NCBI GenBank assembly: GCA_021234595.1
Contig: CM037852.1
Coordinates: 48,322,289-48,386,288 of the forward strand
DNA: 64,000 nt
Direction: 5' to 3'
Source: Delia radicum
Lineage: Eukaryota; Arthropoda; Insecta; Diptera; Anthomyiidae
In this document: one piece after another, positions 10,353 to 20,706 of the stretch
How positions within the stretch are numbered: the stretch's first letter is position 1
Layout: every line of letters begins with the position of its first letter
Made by a program: the position numbers and the translations under genes
The notes under the pieces: generated by a model
The model's input: the letters and a program-made list of their open reading frames with translations, nothing else
Told to the model about the DNA's origin: nothing
The model's database searches: none

Positions 10353-10745
10353 TAGTTAGAATATTGTTGTACCTCAAGTGCAAAATCTAATATGATATTC
10401 TCATATTAGATTATATTTGTTGCTTCTCAATAAGCCTTTACTCAAACCGAGACATTACATACAACAGATAAAACCAACTTTATTGCTTGTTGCTTTTCAA
10501 AAAGTTTTGATTTTATACACTATGGCAGACAAATTCTCATAAAGTTTATATTGTATGCAATGTCTCGGTTTGAGTTAAGCCAATTATCGGTTTCTTTTGC
10601 GGACAACTGAAGATTATGGTGATTTCTATGAAACACTTGTGCAGTCTATCATGAAAATTATCAAACTTTTTGAAAAGCATCATATACAATCTAATATGAT
10701 AATATCATTTTGGTTTCTGGAGTTGAGGTAAAACAATATTTAACA
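10353..10745. repeat. Foldback element of about 390 bp
   Basis: The left arm (tagttagaatattgttgtac ... tctaatatgatattctcat ... ctcaaaccgagacattacat) is mirrored by the right arm (gcaatgtctcggtttgagtt ... ctaatatgataatatcattt ... ttgaggtaaaacaatattta). The two halves are diverged and separated by a short centre. A single-pass relative of one half lies at 54065-54310. Confidence 0.75.
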
Positions 10746-13649
10746 TTTTTTTGTATTTTTAATACAAAAATTAAAACATTTTTGAAAATAGAGAAGGTCA
10801 GAAAAAACCATTTTTGTGTATTTTTAATACAAAAATTAAAACATTTAAAATATCTTATTTTTAAAATGTTACGTATAAAAACATAGTTAAAACATGCAAA
10901 ACTTTAATGCAATTTTCTAAAAAAATAATTATGTTATGAATAAATATAAATATAAGAATAATTTCAAAAAAATAATTATTTTATTAAAAAATAAATAATA
11001 AAAAATTTTACAAAAGTAGTTGTACGTAATGGCCCATGTCTTTTAAATTGCTGAAGCTACGTGGGCCAATGATAACTACCCAATTTCAAAGCTACTTTAA
11101 TAAAAAATGACTAATTTTTTTAAGGTAAAATATATTTTTCAAAACAATGGGGTTCAAAGCTCTGTATTTAAAAAACCTTAAAAATTAAAAAAAAGTATGT
11201 TTATTATAATTAATTCCCATATGCCGTTGCCAAATCCTAATATGGAACTGCTGTGGGTTCCTAAGTTATCAGTTTTTTAATTATAATTAATTAACTTTTT
11301 TATCCATAACTCGGCCTAGGTCTAGGTGAATAATTTTTTTTTTAAATTTTGAAGGATTTTTAAATATTGCGGTTTGAAACTGATTTAAAAATATATATTT
11401 TTTGCCTTCAAAAAGTGAGTTACACTGCGCAGCTCGAAAAATATAGCAAGATCTTAAATCTCTCCACCGCGCTGATTTAATGGCTTACCCAGTTTTTTCA
11501 CTTATGGGCCAGCTTTTTCGCAAATTTGCATTCAAGTTTTGCATGTGTCAACGCAGGTTTTAATACATAAAATTTTAAAAAAACAAATGTTTTATCTTAC
11601 ATTTTTTTAATAAACACATAAAAGACATTCGGGTATCAAATATGGTTATAAAATGTGCATTGTCAAGTAAATTTTCGATTCTCAGTTTTTACTGTATTTG
11701 ACCATTTTTGCACAATTTATTATCATTCCATTTCGCAATCGAACAAAGCATTTTGTGCAAATCTGAACAATTATTAAGTGTTAAAAGGAAAAAAAGAAAG
11801 TCCGGAAAAAGGATGACCTGCATGCTGAAACAATACAACCTGCGGAAAAACATTTCCGTTTCCCGTGTTTCTAATAAAACATGTTTGCTTGCAAATATAA
11901 TTATGTTTGCCTGAAACTAGTGAAAATGAGCCTACCGGCAAACATACATATATATGTTTGTATGCAAATATATACGAGTATATGTTTATTATAAGTATGT
12001 TTGCATGTCCAACCATACTATCTATAAATCCAAATATATCTTTGTTTAAGTTTGAAAATTTGAATCATTGTAAACATATTTAAATATACCTGGAAACGTA
12101 TCCAAAAATATCTCTTTTCTGTGTCTACGATTACATCTTTTAGTATAATTTAGCTTAAAAAATTATGTGTACCAAAATTAAGCCAAAAAAGTTTATACTC
12201 GTGTTAGCAAAAGTTATTTTAACAAACACTCATTACAGTGAATGTCTACAAAATATGTTCCAACTTTAGTTTAAAAATATTTACATATTTGTATGAATTT
12301 TAAAATAAAATTTGAAATTTGGTGTACCAGTAAAACCAGGATTAAAATTAATTTAGAATGAAATATCAAGGATCGAAGCAGCTTAAGCCGTTTTACTAGA
12401 TACAGCGGTTTGAACCGCAGTTTTTTTTAAAACATACTTTTACTATCAAAAGATTGTTTTTGTTAAAGAACGATAACACGATTAATAATAGTTAACGCAC
12501 AATGAAAGTATATTTTCAATAAGGAATGTACCACCTGTCTTTAACGGTTAAAAAGATATGGTCACTTATTTAAGACCACTTTTGTGAAATTTTAGAATAT
12601 TTTATATTTGAAAACGCAATATTTCAGATCCATTTTGATTTGCGATTCTAAACTTTTTAGATAGTTATATGTAGTTATTTTACGTATAACTTCTATACCA
12701 AGTTTGGTTAGAATTGGAAAGTCCATTGGAAATCGAGTAGTTGATTTTATATGTTTTCTGTCAATTAGATAATCTTATTATCATTTTTTGTTTTCTTAAT
12801 TTCAAGTCAGAAATCCTAATTAATTTTAATTAGTTTTTTTTTTTCAATTTTATTTCGAAAATATTAATATCAATTATTCATTTCTCAATAGAAATCAAAT
12901 TTTCTCAATAAATATAGTTTGATGCAATTGTATCCGAACGGTGTCCTCATTAAAATGTATCAAATTATATATAATGTAATACGTTTACATGCAATTGCAT
13001 ACAATTGTATATAAATATAAGCAATTTCATCTGACATATATAATCATTTATAGATCGATGTATAATTAAATATTTGAGATATAATTTTATATGAATATAT
13101 ATTTTGCAATATATCATTATAAATTACTGTAAAAAGTAATATTTAATTAAGGAGTGAGATCGAAAAAAACCCAACACACATTTTCACTTACAAGTGCTTT
13201 TGTGTACGACACTGAACTTTTTTTCTTGTCAATTCACCTTTAAGGATGTTATCAGGTTATGTGTGCAAAATATTTACGCTATCGGAATCTGAACAAAAAG
13301 TGAGTTATACAGTTTTTTTTTTTTGCATCTTAGTGCCCTAATTGATAGGAGCAGACCATTTCCAAAAAAAAGTAACATTATTGGAAACTTGTTTTGTAGC
13401 ATTAGATTGTTGTGAGTTCTGGAAAATTAAAAAAAATGTTTTTTTTGTAAAAAAAATTTATAAATTTTTTTGACCTCATTTTTTGTACAAAGTCCATTTG
13501 TAAGCAAGCTACTGACCCAAGCTCGCTTAAATTTGCACATATAATCTGATGACTTTGTAAAATTTGGTACAAAAAACGAGTTCACTTTTAAAGAAAAAAA
13601 AAAAGAATTTATAAGTGATAATCTGTGTCGGGATTTATTCGATCTCACT
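10746..13649. other. No gene recognised, AT-rich with weak repeat traces
   Basis: Contains poly-T and poly-A runs, a short palindrome (gcggtttgaaccgc near 12407) and stretches rich in atataatgta and acaattgtat words at 12950-13110 that resemble MITE subterminal DNA seen elsewhere (24.5, 26.6 and 31.7 kb). The open frames here are short and unconvincing. Confidence 0.35.
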
Positions 13650-13669
13650 CCCTATAACGAAACTTTTTT

Positions 13670-13858
13670 TTATTTTTTTTTTTTATTAATTAATAATCAT
13701 ATAATTACAAATTATATACTATTACCCTAACCGAGCACTAGCTACTATGGCCTTCGGCGCGTTGCAGCGAAAACAGACCAGTGCCTCTGGTGGGAATCGA
13801 ACCCACGACCCCCGCACTAATAAGCTAGCACTCTACCAACTAGCCTACCGGGGCGCAC
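13670..13858 (-). mobile_element. tRNA-derived SINE with 20-bp target duplication
   Basis: Read on the minus strand, the element starts with a tRNA-like head (gccccggtaggctagttggt ... B box gggttcgattccc, at 13785-13858). It is followed by a tRNA-unrelated body ending in a small hairpin (gcgccgaaggcc) and then an A/T-rich tail. A 20-base sequence beginning ccctataacg is present on both sides, at 13650-13669 and 13859-13878, without mismatch. This proves insertion by target-primed reverse transcription. A second copy is at 63598-63771. Confidence 0.93.
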
Positions 13859-14145
13859 CCCTATAACGAAACTTTTTTACTTGGGTTGTTCTTTTTTCAA
13901 TTACTGTTGAAAATGGTTTAGAATTTAAGATTTTTTTTTTTAAATTCAATATATGTATTAGTAGTTCTATTAAATAAATTGTTCTTATTCTATATATTTA
14001 TACGACTAAATAAGATCCTTAACAAGTTTTATTTAAATACATAAATAGTATTTTGTAATCATACAAAATTACATTCGTTTTATTTTTATAAAATTCAGAC
14101 TAAATGGTTTTTCTTTTTTACTTTATTTTTTTGCAACAATTAAAT

Positions 14146-15306
14146 TCATCTATATTCTTTATACGTTACAATACTGGAACCAAAGACTACTACAAATAAA
14201 TGAAAATAATTCATAATTTCCTTAAATAAAACTACAATTGGCTTAAAATCAATCGTTGTTATTGATATGAGAATAATTATATACACATTTAGAGCCATTG
14301 ATGATGCTGAGGAACCCAGATTACCCTTTGTTAGTTGATCTTGACATCGACCAATAGAGTCAATGTCGAGTTCAATCATAGCTCGACCATTCACCTCCAA
14401 CGGTGAAATGCAATAGTTCTTCTGTAAGAATTCACTGAGATTGTGAGCTCCCTCCACTAGAGGTCCATCGAGCAGAGTGTGTATGTGACAACCACAGGGA
14501 AAATGATTATTGATAAGTTGCAAATGTTCGACACCATCGATAATTATAGCATTTGAATCGGGTGTTTCTAAAATATGATTACCATGAAGTTTCAGATGTT
14601 TTATATTAGATGTGTATGTAAAATTTAATTCTTCTATTGAATCGATTTTGTTGTTTAAAATTTGTAGCGTTTCCACTTGCGTCAAACCGGTGAAAGCATC
14701 TGTGCAGACTACACCCAAATCGGATTCTTGCAGAGTGAGGAGTAATACATTTGATAGACCCCTAAAGGTAAATGGCTGAATTTCCTTAAGATCCATATAG
14801 GCTAGTTTAAGTAAACCTACAGTATCCATACTGAAAAAGGCATCTGGTTCTATTGTACGTATACCCGAAGGCAATATCAAATGACCCACATTTGTAAGAC
14901 TCGAAAATGCAGATGTATCAATTTTGATTAATGGATTATTCGATAAAAGTATCAGCTTGACATTAGACGTACCCGCAAATGCATTTGTTTCGATGCGAGT
15001 TATTTGATTGTGACTCAATAGTATGGTGGAAAGATTTTGAAGGCCAGCAATGCAAACGAAGTAACTGACTGAAGCGGTTGTATATTGTATCGAAAGTTCC
15101 TTCAGTCTGGGTAGACCACGAAATGCAAATTGTTTAACTTTAGTTATATTGTTGCCGTCCAATGAGAGTTTTTTTAGAGCTCGTAAGCCAGCAAATGAAT
15201 CCGGTTTTATGACTGGAAAATTGTTTTTGGTTAATGCAAGATTTTCGACAGTAGAGGGTAATTGACGTAATGGAATTTGCTCCAGTCCACCAGTATTGCA
15301 AAGCAC
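14146..15306 (-). CDS. Leucine-rich-repeat cell-surface protein, long (probably last) exon
   Basis: The minus-strand frame encodes about 386 residues. Residues 15-265 are about ten tandem LRRs of the typical 24-residue type (L-x-x-L-x-L-x-x-N pattern, for example LKKLSLDGNNI). Residues 271-321 form an LRRCT cap with four cysteines (CGC, YC, RC). A hydrophobic segment follows at about 337-352 after a small-residue stretch (GSSASS), as in a GPI signal or membrane anchor, but the frame continues about 35 more codons. There is no ATG: the first codon is GTG, directly after TTTCAATTTAG and a T-rich tract. That makes a 3' splice site at 15307, so signal peptide and LRR N-cap must be on an upstream exon beyond. 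Proteins of this kind act outside the cell in adhesion or signalling. It is the only probable host gene here and looks intact. I did not identify the orthologue. Confidence 0.85.
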   Translation of the reverse strand: MLCNTGGLEQIPLRQLPSTVENLALTKNNFPVIKPDSFAGLRALKKLSLDGNNITKVKQFAFRGLPRLKELSIQYTTASVSYFVCIAGLQNLSTILLSHNQITRIETNAFAGTSNVKLILLSNNPLIKIDTSAFSSLTNVGHLILPSGIRTIEPDAFFSMDTVGLLKLAYMDLKEIQPFTFRGLSNVLLLTLQESDLGVVCTDAFTGLTQVETLQILNNKIDSIEELNFTYTSNIKHLKLHGNHILETPDSNAIIIDGVEHLQLINNHFPCGCHIHTLLDGPLVEGAHNLSEFLQKNYCISPLEVNGRAMIELDIDSIGRCQDQLTKGNLGSSASSMALNVYIIILISITTIDFKPIVVLFKEIMNYFHLFVVVFGSSIVTYKEYR

Positions 15307-15908
15307 CTAAATTGAAATAGAAAAAAAAAAATATATACAAATAACAATAAGAACATGACTATGAAAAAGAATCAATTACAAAGAAGTACAAGGATGAGCT
15401 TTATTCTAATGATGTTAACACACAATGAAGGTCCTCAGTCGTTTCACAAGTCCGTGGTGGTGATGGTCGGTCGTGTTGTTTTCTTATAGTGTATTTTTTT
15501 TTATAACCGCGGGTAAATTGAATCTACGTGGTTATTGCTGGAAATTAAATTAAATCGAAAATATCTTTTGCTTTGGTTGCTTTTCCCCCACCCCCCTTTT
15601 ACTTCATGTCTTCTTAAACTCTCCAGTGAACATGGTTTGTACCTTTTATGGTATTATTTTTGTAGTTTTTTTTTCACATCGCCATGGTGGTTTTAAAGCG
15701 ATGTAGCTCCCTTCCGACTGGAGGGCATTTTGTTAATGCTACTGCTATTCTGCCACCAGTAAGTAATACATTGCACAGCTTGAAAAGAATTAATTCTTTA
15801 ATTCACTATTTACAGTTTAATTCAATTATCCTTAATTAAATTAATAAAAATGTTGCAGAAAAATAACAAAAAATGTTTTTTCATTTAGTCAAATGAAATT
15901 TGTCTTTG
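15307..15908 (-). other. Intron side of the LRR gene
   Basis: On the minus strand this begins with a clear acceptor (polypyrimidine tract then TTTAG at 15307-15330). No upstream coding exon was recognised. The sequence is locally less AT-rich around 15430-15480 and 15590-15760. Confidence 0.5.
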
Positions 15909-16859
15909 TTAACCCTCTAACGGCCTAATGCTGCTTTGCAATGAAATTAATACCATGTGCTCGTCTCAAAAAAAAAAACGCAATTAGTTCTTCTACAAAC
16001 ACTTTTATCGTTGTCTACGTTATGCGAGATGAGCCCAAATTAGTTGTTAAGGGTGCATCTCGTAAACTAACGCATTAAAAAGTGAAGTTTTGGGGGAAAA
16101 AAAATGCTTCCTCTTAGTTTACAACAGGAGGATATTTTTGCAGTTTGATCATTTTTAAGTTTTCTGGAAGCACATTAAGAAATGTTTTCAACCGAATCGT
16201 ATAGTGGTTTAATAAAGATTTATTGTTTGTTTCGGTTTCAGTTTCGGTACCTATACGGCATTTGTTTCGGCTTCGGTATTACAGAAACATCGATATTATT
16301 GAATAAATGTATAAAAAAAAAGTTTATAAAAAAGTTCGAATTTATTAAAAAAAGCTCGATTTTATTTGATTTTTCTATAAAATAAGTTTTTGTTAATACA
16401 TACATTAGACTAATTAATTGAATGGACTAATTAATTGATGATTTCAGTTGCAATTTCCTTTATATCAATTATAGTGAAATTATTTTCATTAGCATATTTT
16501 TAATTAATGGCAATGAATTTCATTGATTTGATTTCATTGATTAAAGATAATGATTTTAAATTTCATTACGATTAGTAATGAATTAAAGGAAGCACATTAC
16601 AATTGACTGAATACAAATATGCTAGGTCTGGGAAAGATTCTGATAGATTAATTTGATACGAAAAAAAATTTAATCACTGCGATAATAGAATGGAGCATTG
16701 GTCCAAAATGGAACAATATGGAATAAAACGTTGATGCGAGAAATTGCGTGAATATTCGGACGTTCGCTTTGTGTAGTGCAAAATTAGATAAAACATCCCG
16801 AATATTATGTTGAAAATAAAAGCTCTGCTCGATGAAAAGTTCTTTCAGAGCGTGAAATT

Positions 16860-17700
16860 CTTCAAGTTTCCAGAATGGCTTCAAATACTGTACGTAGCGC
16901 TAATATGATAAAAATCGAATTGAGTTTGAATGCGTCAACAAGTACGGTTTTAAGAGTCATTAAAACACATACCCACATTATCCGAGCTAAATTTAAGAAA
17001 GCTCAATGTTTGGATTAGAACCATTAAATAAAACACTTGCAATTTGCGAAAAAAACACATGTCAACTAACTGGCATCAGGTACAAATTTTAATAATTTTT
17101 TAAACTAACTGGCATTTCACTAATTTCAAAATTTGTTGTTTTGAAAATTGTTTTTTCTAATGAAAAAAATGTAATGTCGACGGTCCAGATGGTTTAAAAG
17201 ACGATTGGAAAGATTTGAGAAAAGGAACCCAAGTATTTCGTAAAGATAAATTTCGGCGGTGGTTCCCCAATTGTTTGGAGTGCGTTTAGCTCAATTGGAA
17301 CCTTTTCTTTAGCGTTTCCTTCAACTAGAATGGATATTATGGAGCACCAGCGAGTGCTTCCAAATCATTTGTTGCCATACCTGGCCACACATCGCGAAAA
17401 AGAATTTATTTTCCAGCAAGACAACGCTGCAATCCATGTTAGTAGATCAACTAAGGCCTGGTTTGGAGAACATGGAGTATCTGTTATGGAATGGCCGGCA
17501 TTTTCACCAGATCTTAATGTTATGGAGAATATATGGGGACTGGTTGTGCGACAAGTTTTTGCTGAAAACCAGCAGTATAATTCGGTGGGAGAGCTAAAAT
17601 TGGCAATTTTAATGCTTGGCTTGATATAAGACTAGAAACACTAGAAAGCTTGATAAATCCTATGCCCAATCGCATTTATAAAAAAATGGACTATGTATAA
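16860..17700 (+). pseudogene. Tc1-type (DD34E) transposase relic
   Basis: From about 16878 the plus strand reads pieces of a Tc1 transposase: ASNTVRSANMIKIELSLNAS, then THTHIIRAKFKKAQ (helix-turn-helix part), NVDGPDGLKDDW, SPIVWSAFSS, and an open frame from 17330 to 17629. That frame has FQQDNAAIH and SPDLNVMENIWG. The aspartate of QQD and the glutamate of MEN are separated by 34 residues, the DD34E spacing of Tc1. A repeated phrase (aactaactggcat at 17065 and 17103) and frame breaks near 17050-17170 show decay. The minus-strand frame at 16648-16884 is a shadow. Words like gaccttatcattttga at 17747 and 17931 may be from its end region. Confidence 0.85.
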
Positions 17701-20487
17701 ATTGAAAAAAATCGAGGTATGTTGTTTTATTGAAACTATATGTACTGACCTTATCATTTTGAAGCATTTCAAAATGGACCTTATTGATATTTTGATTCGA
17801 ACTAACGGTAACTAAATGAGAGCAAATGAAGTTGATATAAACAACTCTAGAGCAACAAATTTTTTAATTAACGGTACTATTCAATACTCTCTGTATTTTT
17901 GCATAAATAGAACAAAATATAAGTGACCTTATCATTTTGACGAGCACCTTATCTTGCTTAGTTTTCGAGATACAAGCCATTTTTACAAAATGGCGATATT
18001 TTAAAATGTCCAGTATCACCAAAACTGAGCGAGTTAGAGAAAAACGGACAAAATTGTTGCGCCAACAGAGTATTAATATACGCTTAAAATATAAATAGGC
18101 CAGTTCCGAGAGAGATTCCCAGTGATAAATTTTTTAAAAATTTTTATTTTTTATTTACGTGATAATACAAACATAAACATATGTTATCGGCTAATAGAAA
18201 GTTAGTTCCTCGTTGCATTTCGTTCCCGTATTCAATGTTGCAATTTAAAACTCCATTCTTTTTTTGTAAACAAATGCTTTTTTTGGTCAATTGTAATTAG
18301 TTTTTTATGCAATTTTATTACAATTAAATGGCAATGAAATTTTTGTGCCATTAGCATTAGTTAACTTATGCTAATAAAATTCTAATGCTAATGAAAAATC
18401 CCAAGTATGGTTTAATATGAACAGTAAAACTAACCATGACTTACTTGGAACAATAACATTTCAAAATCCAGAAAAATGGTCATTAGGGCGTTTTATCAAA
18501 AATATTTTTTGGATTTATGCAACTTTTAAAGCGGAATATGAATGCCAAAAAGATTTTAAGAAATTTTGAAATCATTTGAATGTACGGGAGCAATGAGAAG
18601 AAGTTTAACAAAAAAATTAGATTATGGAACATACAAATTTTTATTTTTACTTGTGCTATGTTTTCACAAAACCGGTCAAATCACTACTCAAGACTTCGGG
18701 GCTACTCAACAAAATTGTTCGGGGCTTAAACTAGCAGTGTATAGGCATTTTGATGCCCTTAAATATAAAAATTCTGAATTTTTCCAATTAAAACCTCTTT
18801 ACATGCAGGCAATCTATGGGTGTACAATTAAATTTGTTAGATATGTCTTTAAAATACCTTTCATTTCATTAAAGTACATTTCATTTAATTCTCACTTCTA
18901 TTATGATAAAATTTACATTCAAATTTCATGTGCAATAAGAAAAGAAAAGTGATTATGTTATTATCAGGGACAGCAACTTCATGCACTAAAAAAGTATATT
19001 TTAGGCGGTTATAATATGCATACAAAATTTTAAAATATCTACTTTAAATTTATTTTAATATAAATAATTAAAAATATGCGTTAATTGTGCAAAACGTATA
19101 AAGAGAATACCCATGTGGAAATTAGAAACGGTACAAAAAACAAAGCGCTGTCAATGGGTTAGTTTTCGATGGTACAACAAAATAAGCACTCTTATAGTGT
19201 TGGTTGCCATTAATGTGAAAAAAGCATTACAGAAACATTATTTTGGATTCGCAATAAGTACTTTGGAAGTACTTTGATACAAAATTTTCAAACGGTTTTG
19301 AAATAAGAACATGGTTTTTCTAAGGTTTGTATAAAGCACTTTAGCAGTATTTTTTTACAAAATATATATCTGATATTTTAAAACAAAATTGGTTTAAAGC
19401 GTTTGCAAAATGTTCGAAAAAACTAAATTCCCAGCACATTTTTGCAATACTGCCTCATTGATATAAAAGGGTGGACAACATTAGTTCTATAGAAATACGT
19501 TAGTAATCGCAGCCGCAAAGTTTACATTAGTTTTCGGCTTGCAATTGAAAATAAGAAACAAAAGCAAAAAATGTTCCTATCGAATATAATGAATAAAATA
19601 ATTTTTATGTTTTTGTATAAAAATTAAAATTTATTTTTAATAATTGAAAAAAAAAACTTTACATCAAATTCGATCAGATATTATTAATAAACAAATCTAT
19701 ATCTGCAAAATTATTCAAAAAAACTATTCTCAAGTACACAACTATATAAGTTTCAAGTTAGTTTTACAAATTTCTTGTAAAATATATGAATTTTTTAGAT
19801 ATATTTTTCTATGTTTGTATATATTTCAAAGCTAACTTGAAACTTATGTAATTGTATAATTACTAAGCAATTCGATAATATTCCCCCAGTTTTTTTCAGC
19901 GTATATGTATTTAAAACGGTTGCAAAGTACTATTTATTTTTGCTTTTCTAAAACTTTGACAACTTTAGAATTATAAATTGATATGTTCTTAGAACGTTTT
20001 CAGACCATAGATAAAGGAACTTAAAAACTGTTTTACCAACGTTTAGATAACGTTATGAAATACCACAATGAGACGGTAAAGAAGGGTTATCATTTTGGTT
20101 GTTGTCGCAACGCTATTAATTTGTAACCAAGAATGTTATACGAACGCTTTTTTTACGGTTAAAAAAGCGTTTCAAAGTTTGTTTTTGCAACATTTTGTAA
20201 AATATGATTATCACTTGTCTCGTTTTCAAAACTCTTTAAGCCTCTTAATCGGAATGTTCTGAAAACGCTTATACAACCTTTTAAGGTGCTTCTAAAACGC
20301 TTTAACGATCGTCTTTTTCTACCAGGGCATGTTAAACAATAAAAATTAACTTCAGAATTTAATTAAAATTACTGAAAAACACGAAGTCATTAATTTAAAG
20401 TACCTCCTTTTTCAAGTTTATTTGTTAACTTGCTTCGATGCTATAAAATCCTTAAGGTTTAATTACTTGGACGGATACGTTTCGTAA
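17701..20487. other. No gene recognised; repeat-like AT-rich DNA
   Basis: Probably further decayed MITE sequence. At 19736-19857 an inverted repeat of about 26 bases (tataagtttcaagttagttt / agctaacttgaaacttatgt) was seen. Words such as aaacggtt, aaacgctt and aaacgtt recur on both strands between 19280 and 20310, which may be subterminal repeats. The frame at 18566-18952 (128 codons) has no recognised domain. Confidence 0.35.
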
Positions 20488-20706
20488 ACGGACTGTAACT
20501 CCATACAATATGTAAAAATAGTACCTACATATAATATGTTGTCTATGTTTTACATACTAAAATAAAGTTGACGGATTTGCGGAAAGTAAATTCTATTTTC
20601 AACAGAATTCACTTTTCGCATTTCCGTCACCATCCGTCAGTTTAGTATGCAAAACAGAGGCAACATATTGTATGTAGGTATACATTGTATGGAGTAACAG
20701 TCGGTT
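20488..20706. repeat. Palindromic foldback, about 105-bp arms with a 9-base loop
   Basis: The arm 20488-20594 (aacggactgtaactccatac ... ggaaagtaaattct) is followed after tattttcaac by its reverse complement (agaattcacttttcgcattt ... tgtatggagtaacagtcggtt). There are few mismatches and one or two small indels. There is no room for coding sequence. It could fold into a single long hairpin. Confidence 0.9.

Noticed and set aside
13776..13858. Functional tRNA gene on the minus strand
   Set aside because: The good T-arm box is followed by a tRNA-unrelated body, AT tail and flanking target duplication, and the same structure recurs at 63.6 kb, so it is a SINE.
18566..18952. 128-codon plus-strand frame
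   Set aside because: Length is only modestly above chance for AT-rich DNA, and no motif was recognised. It lies in a repeat-like region.
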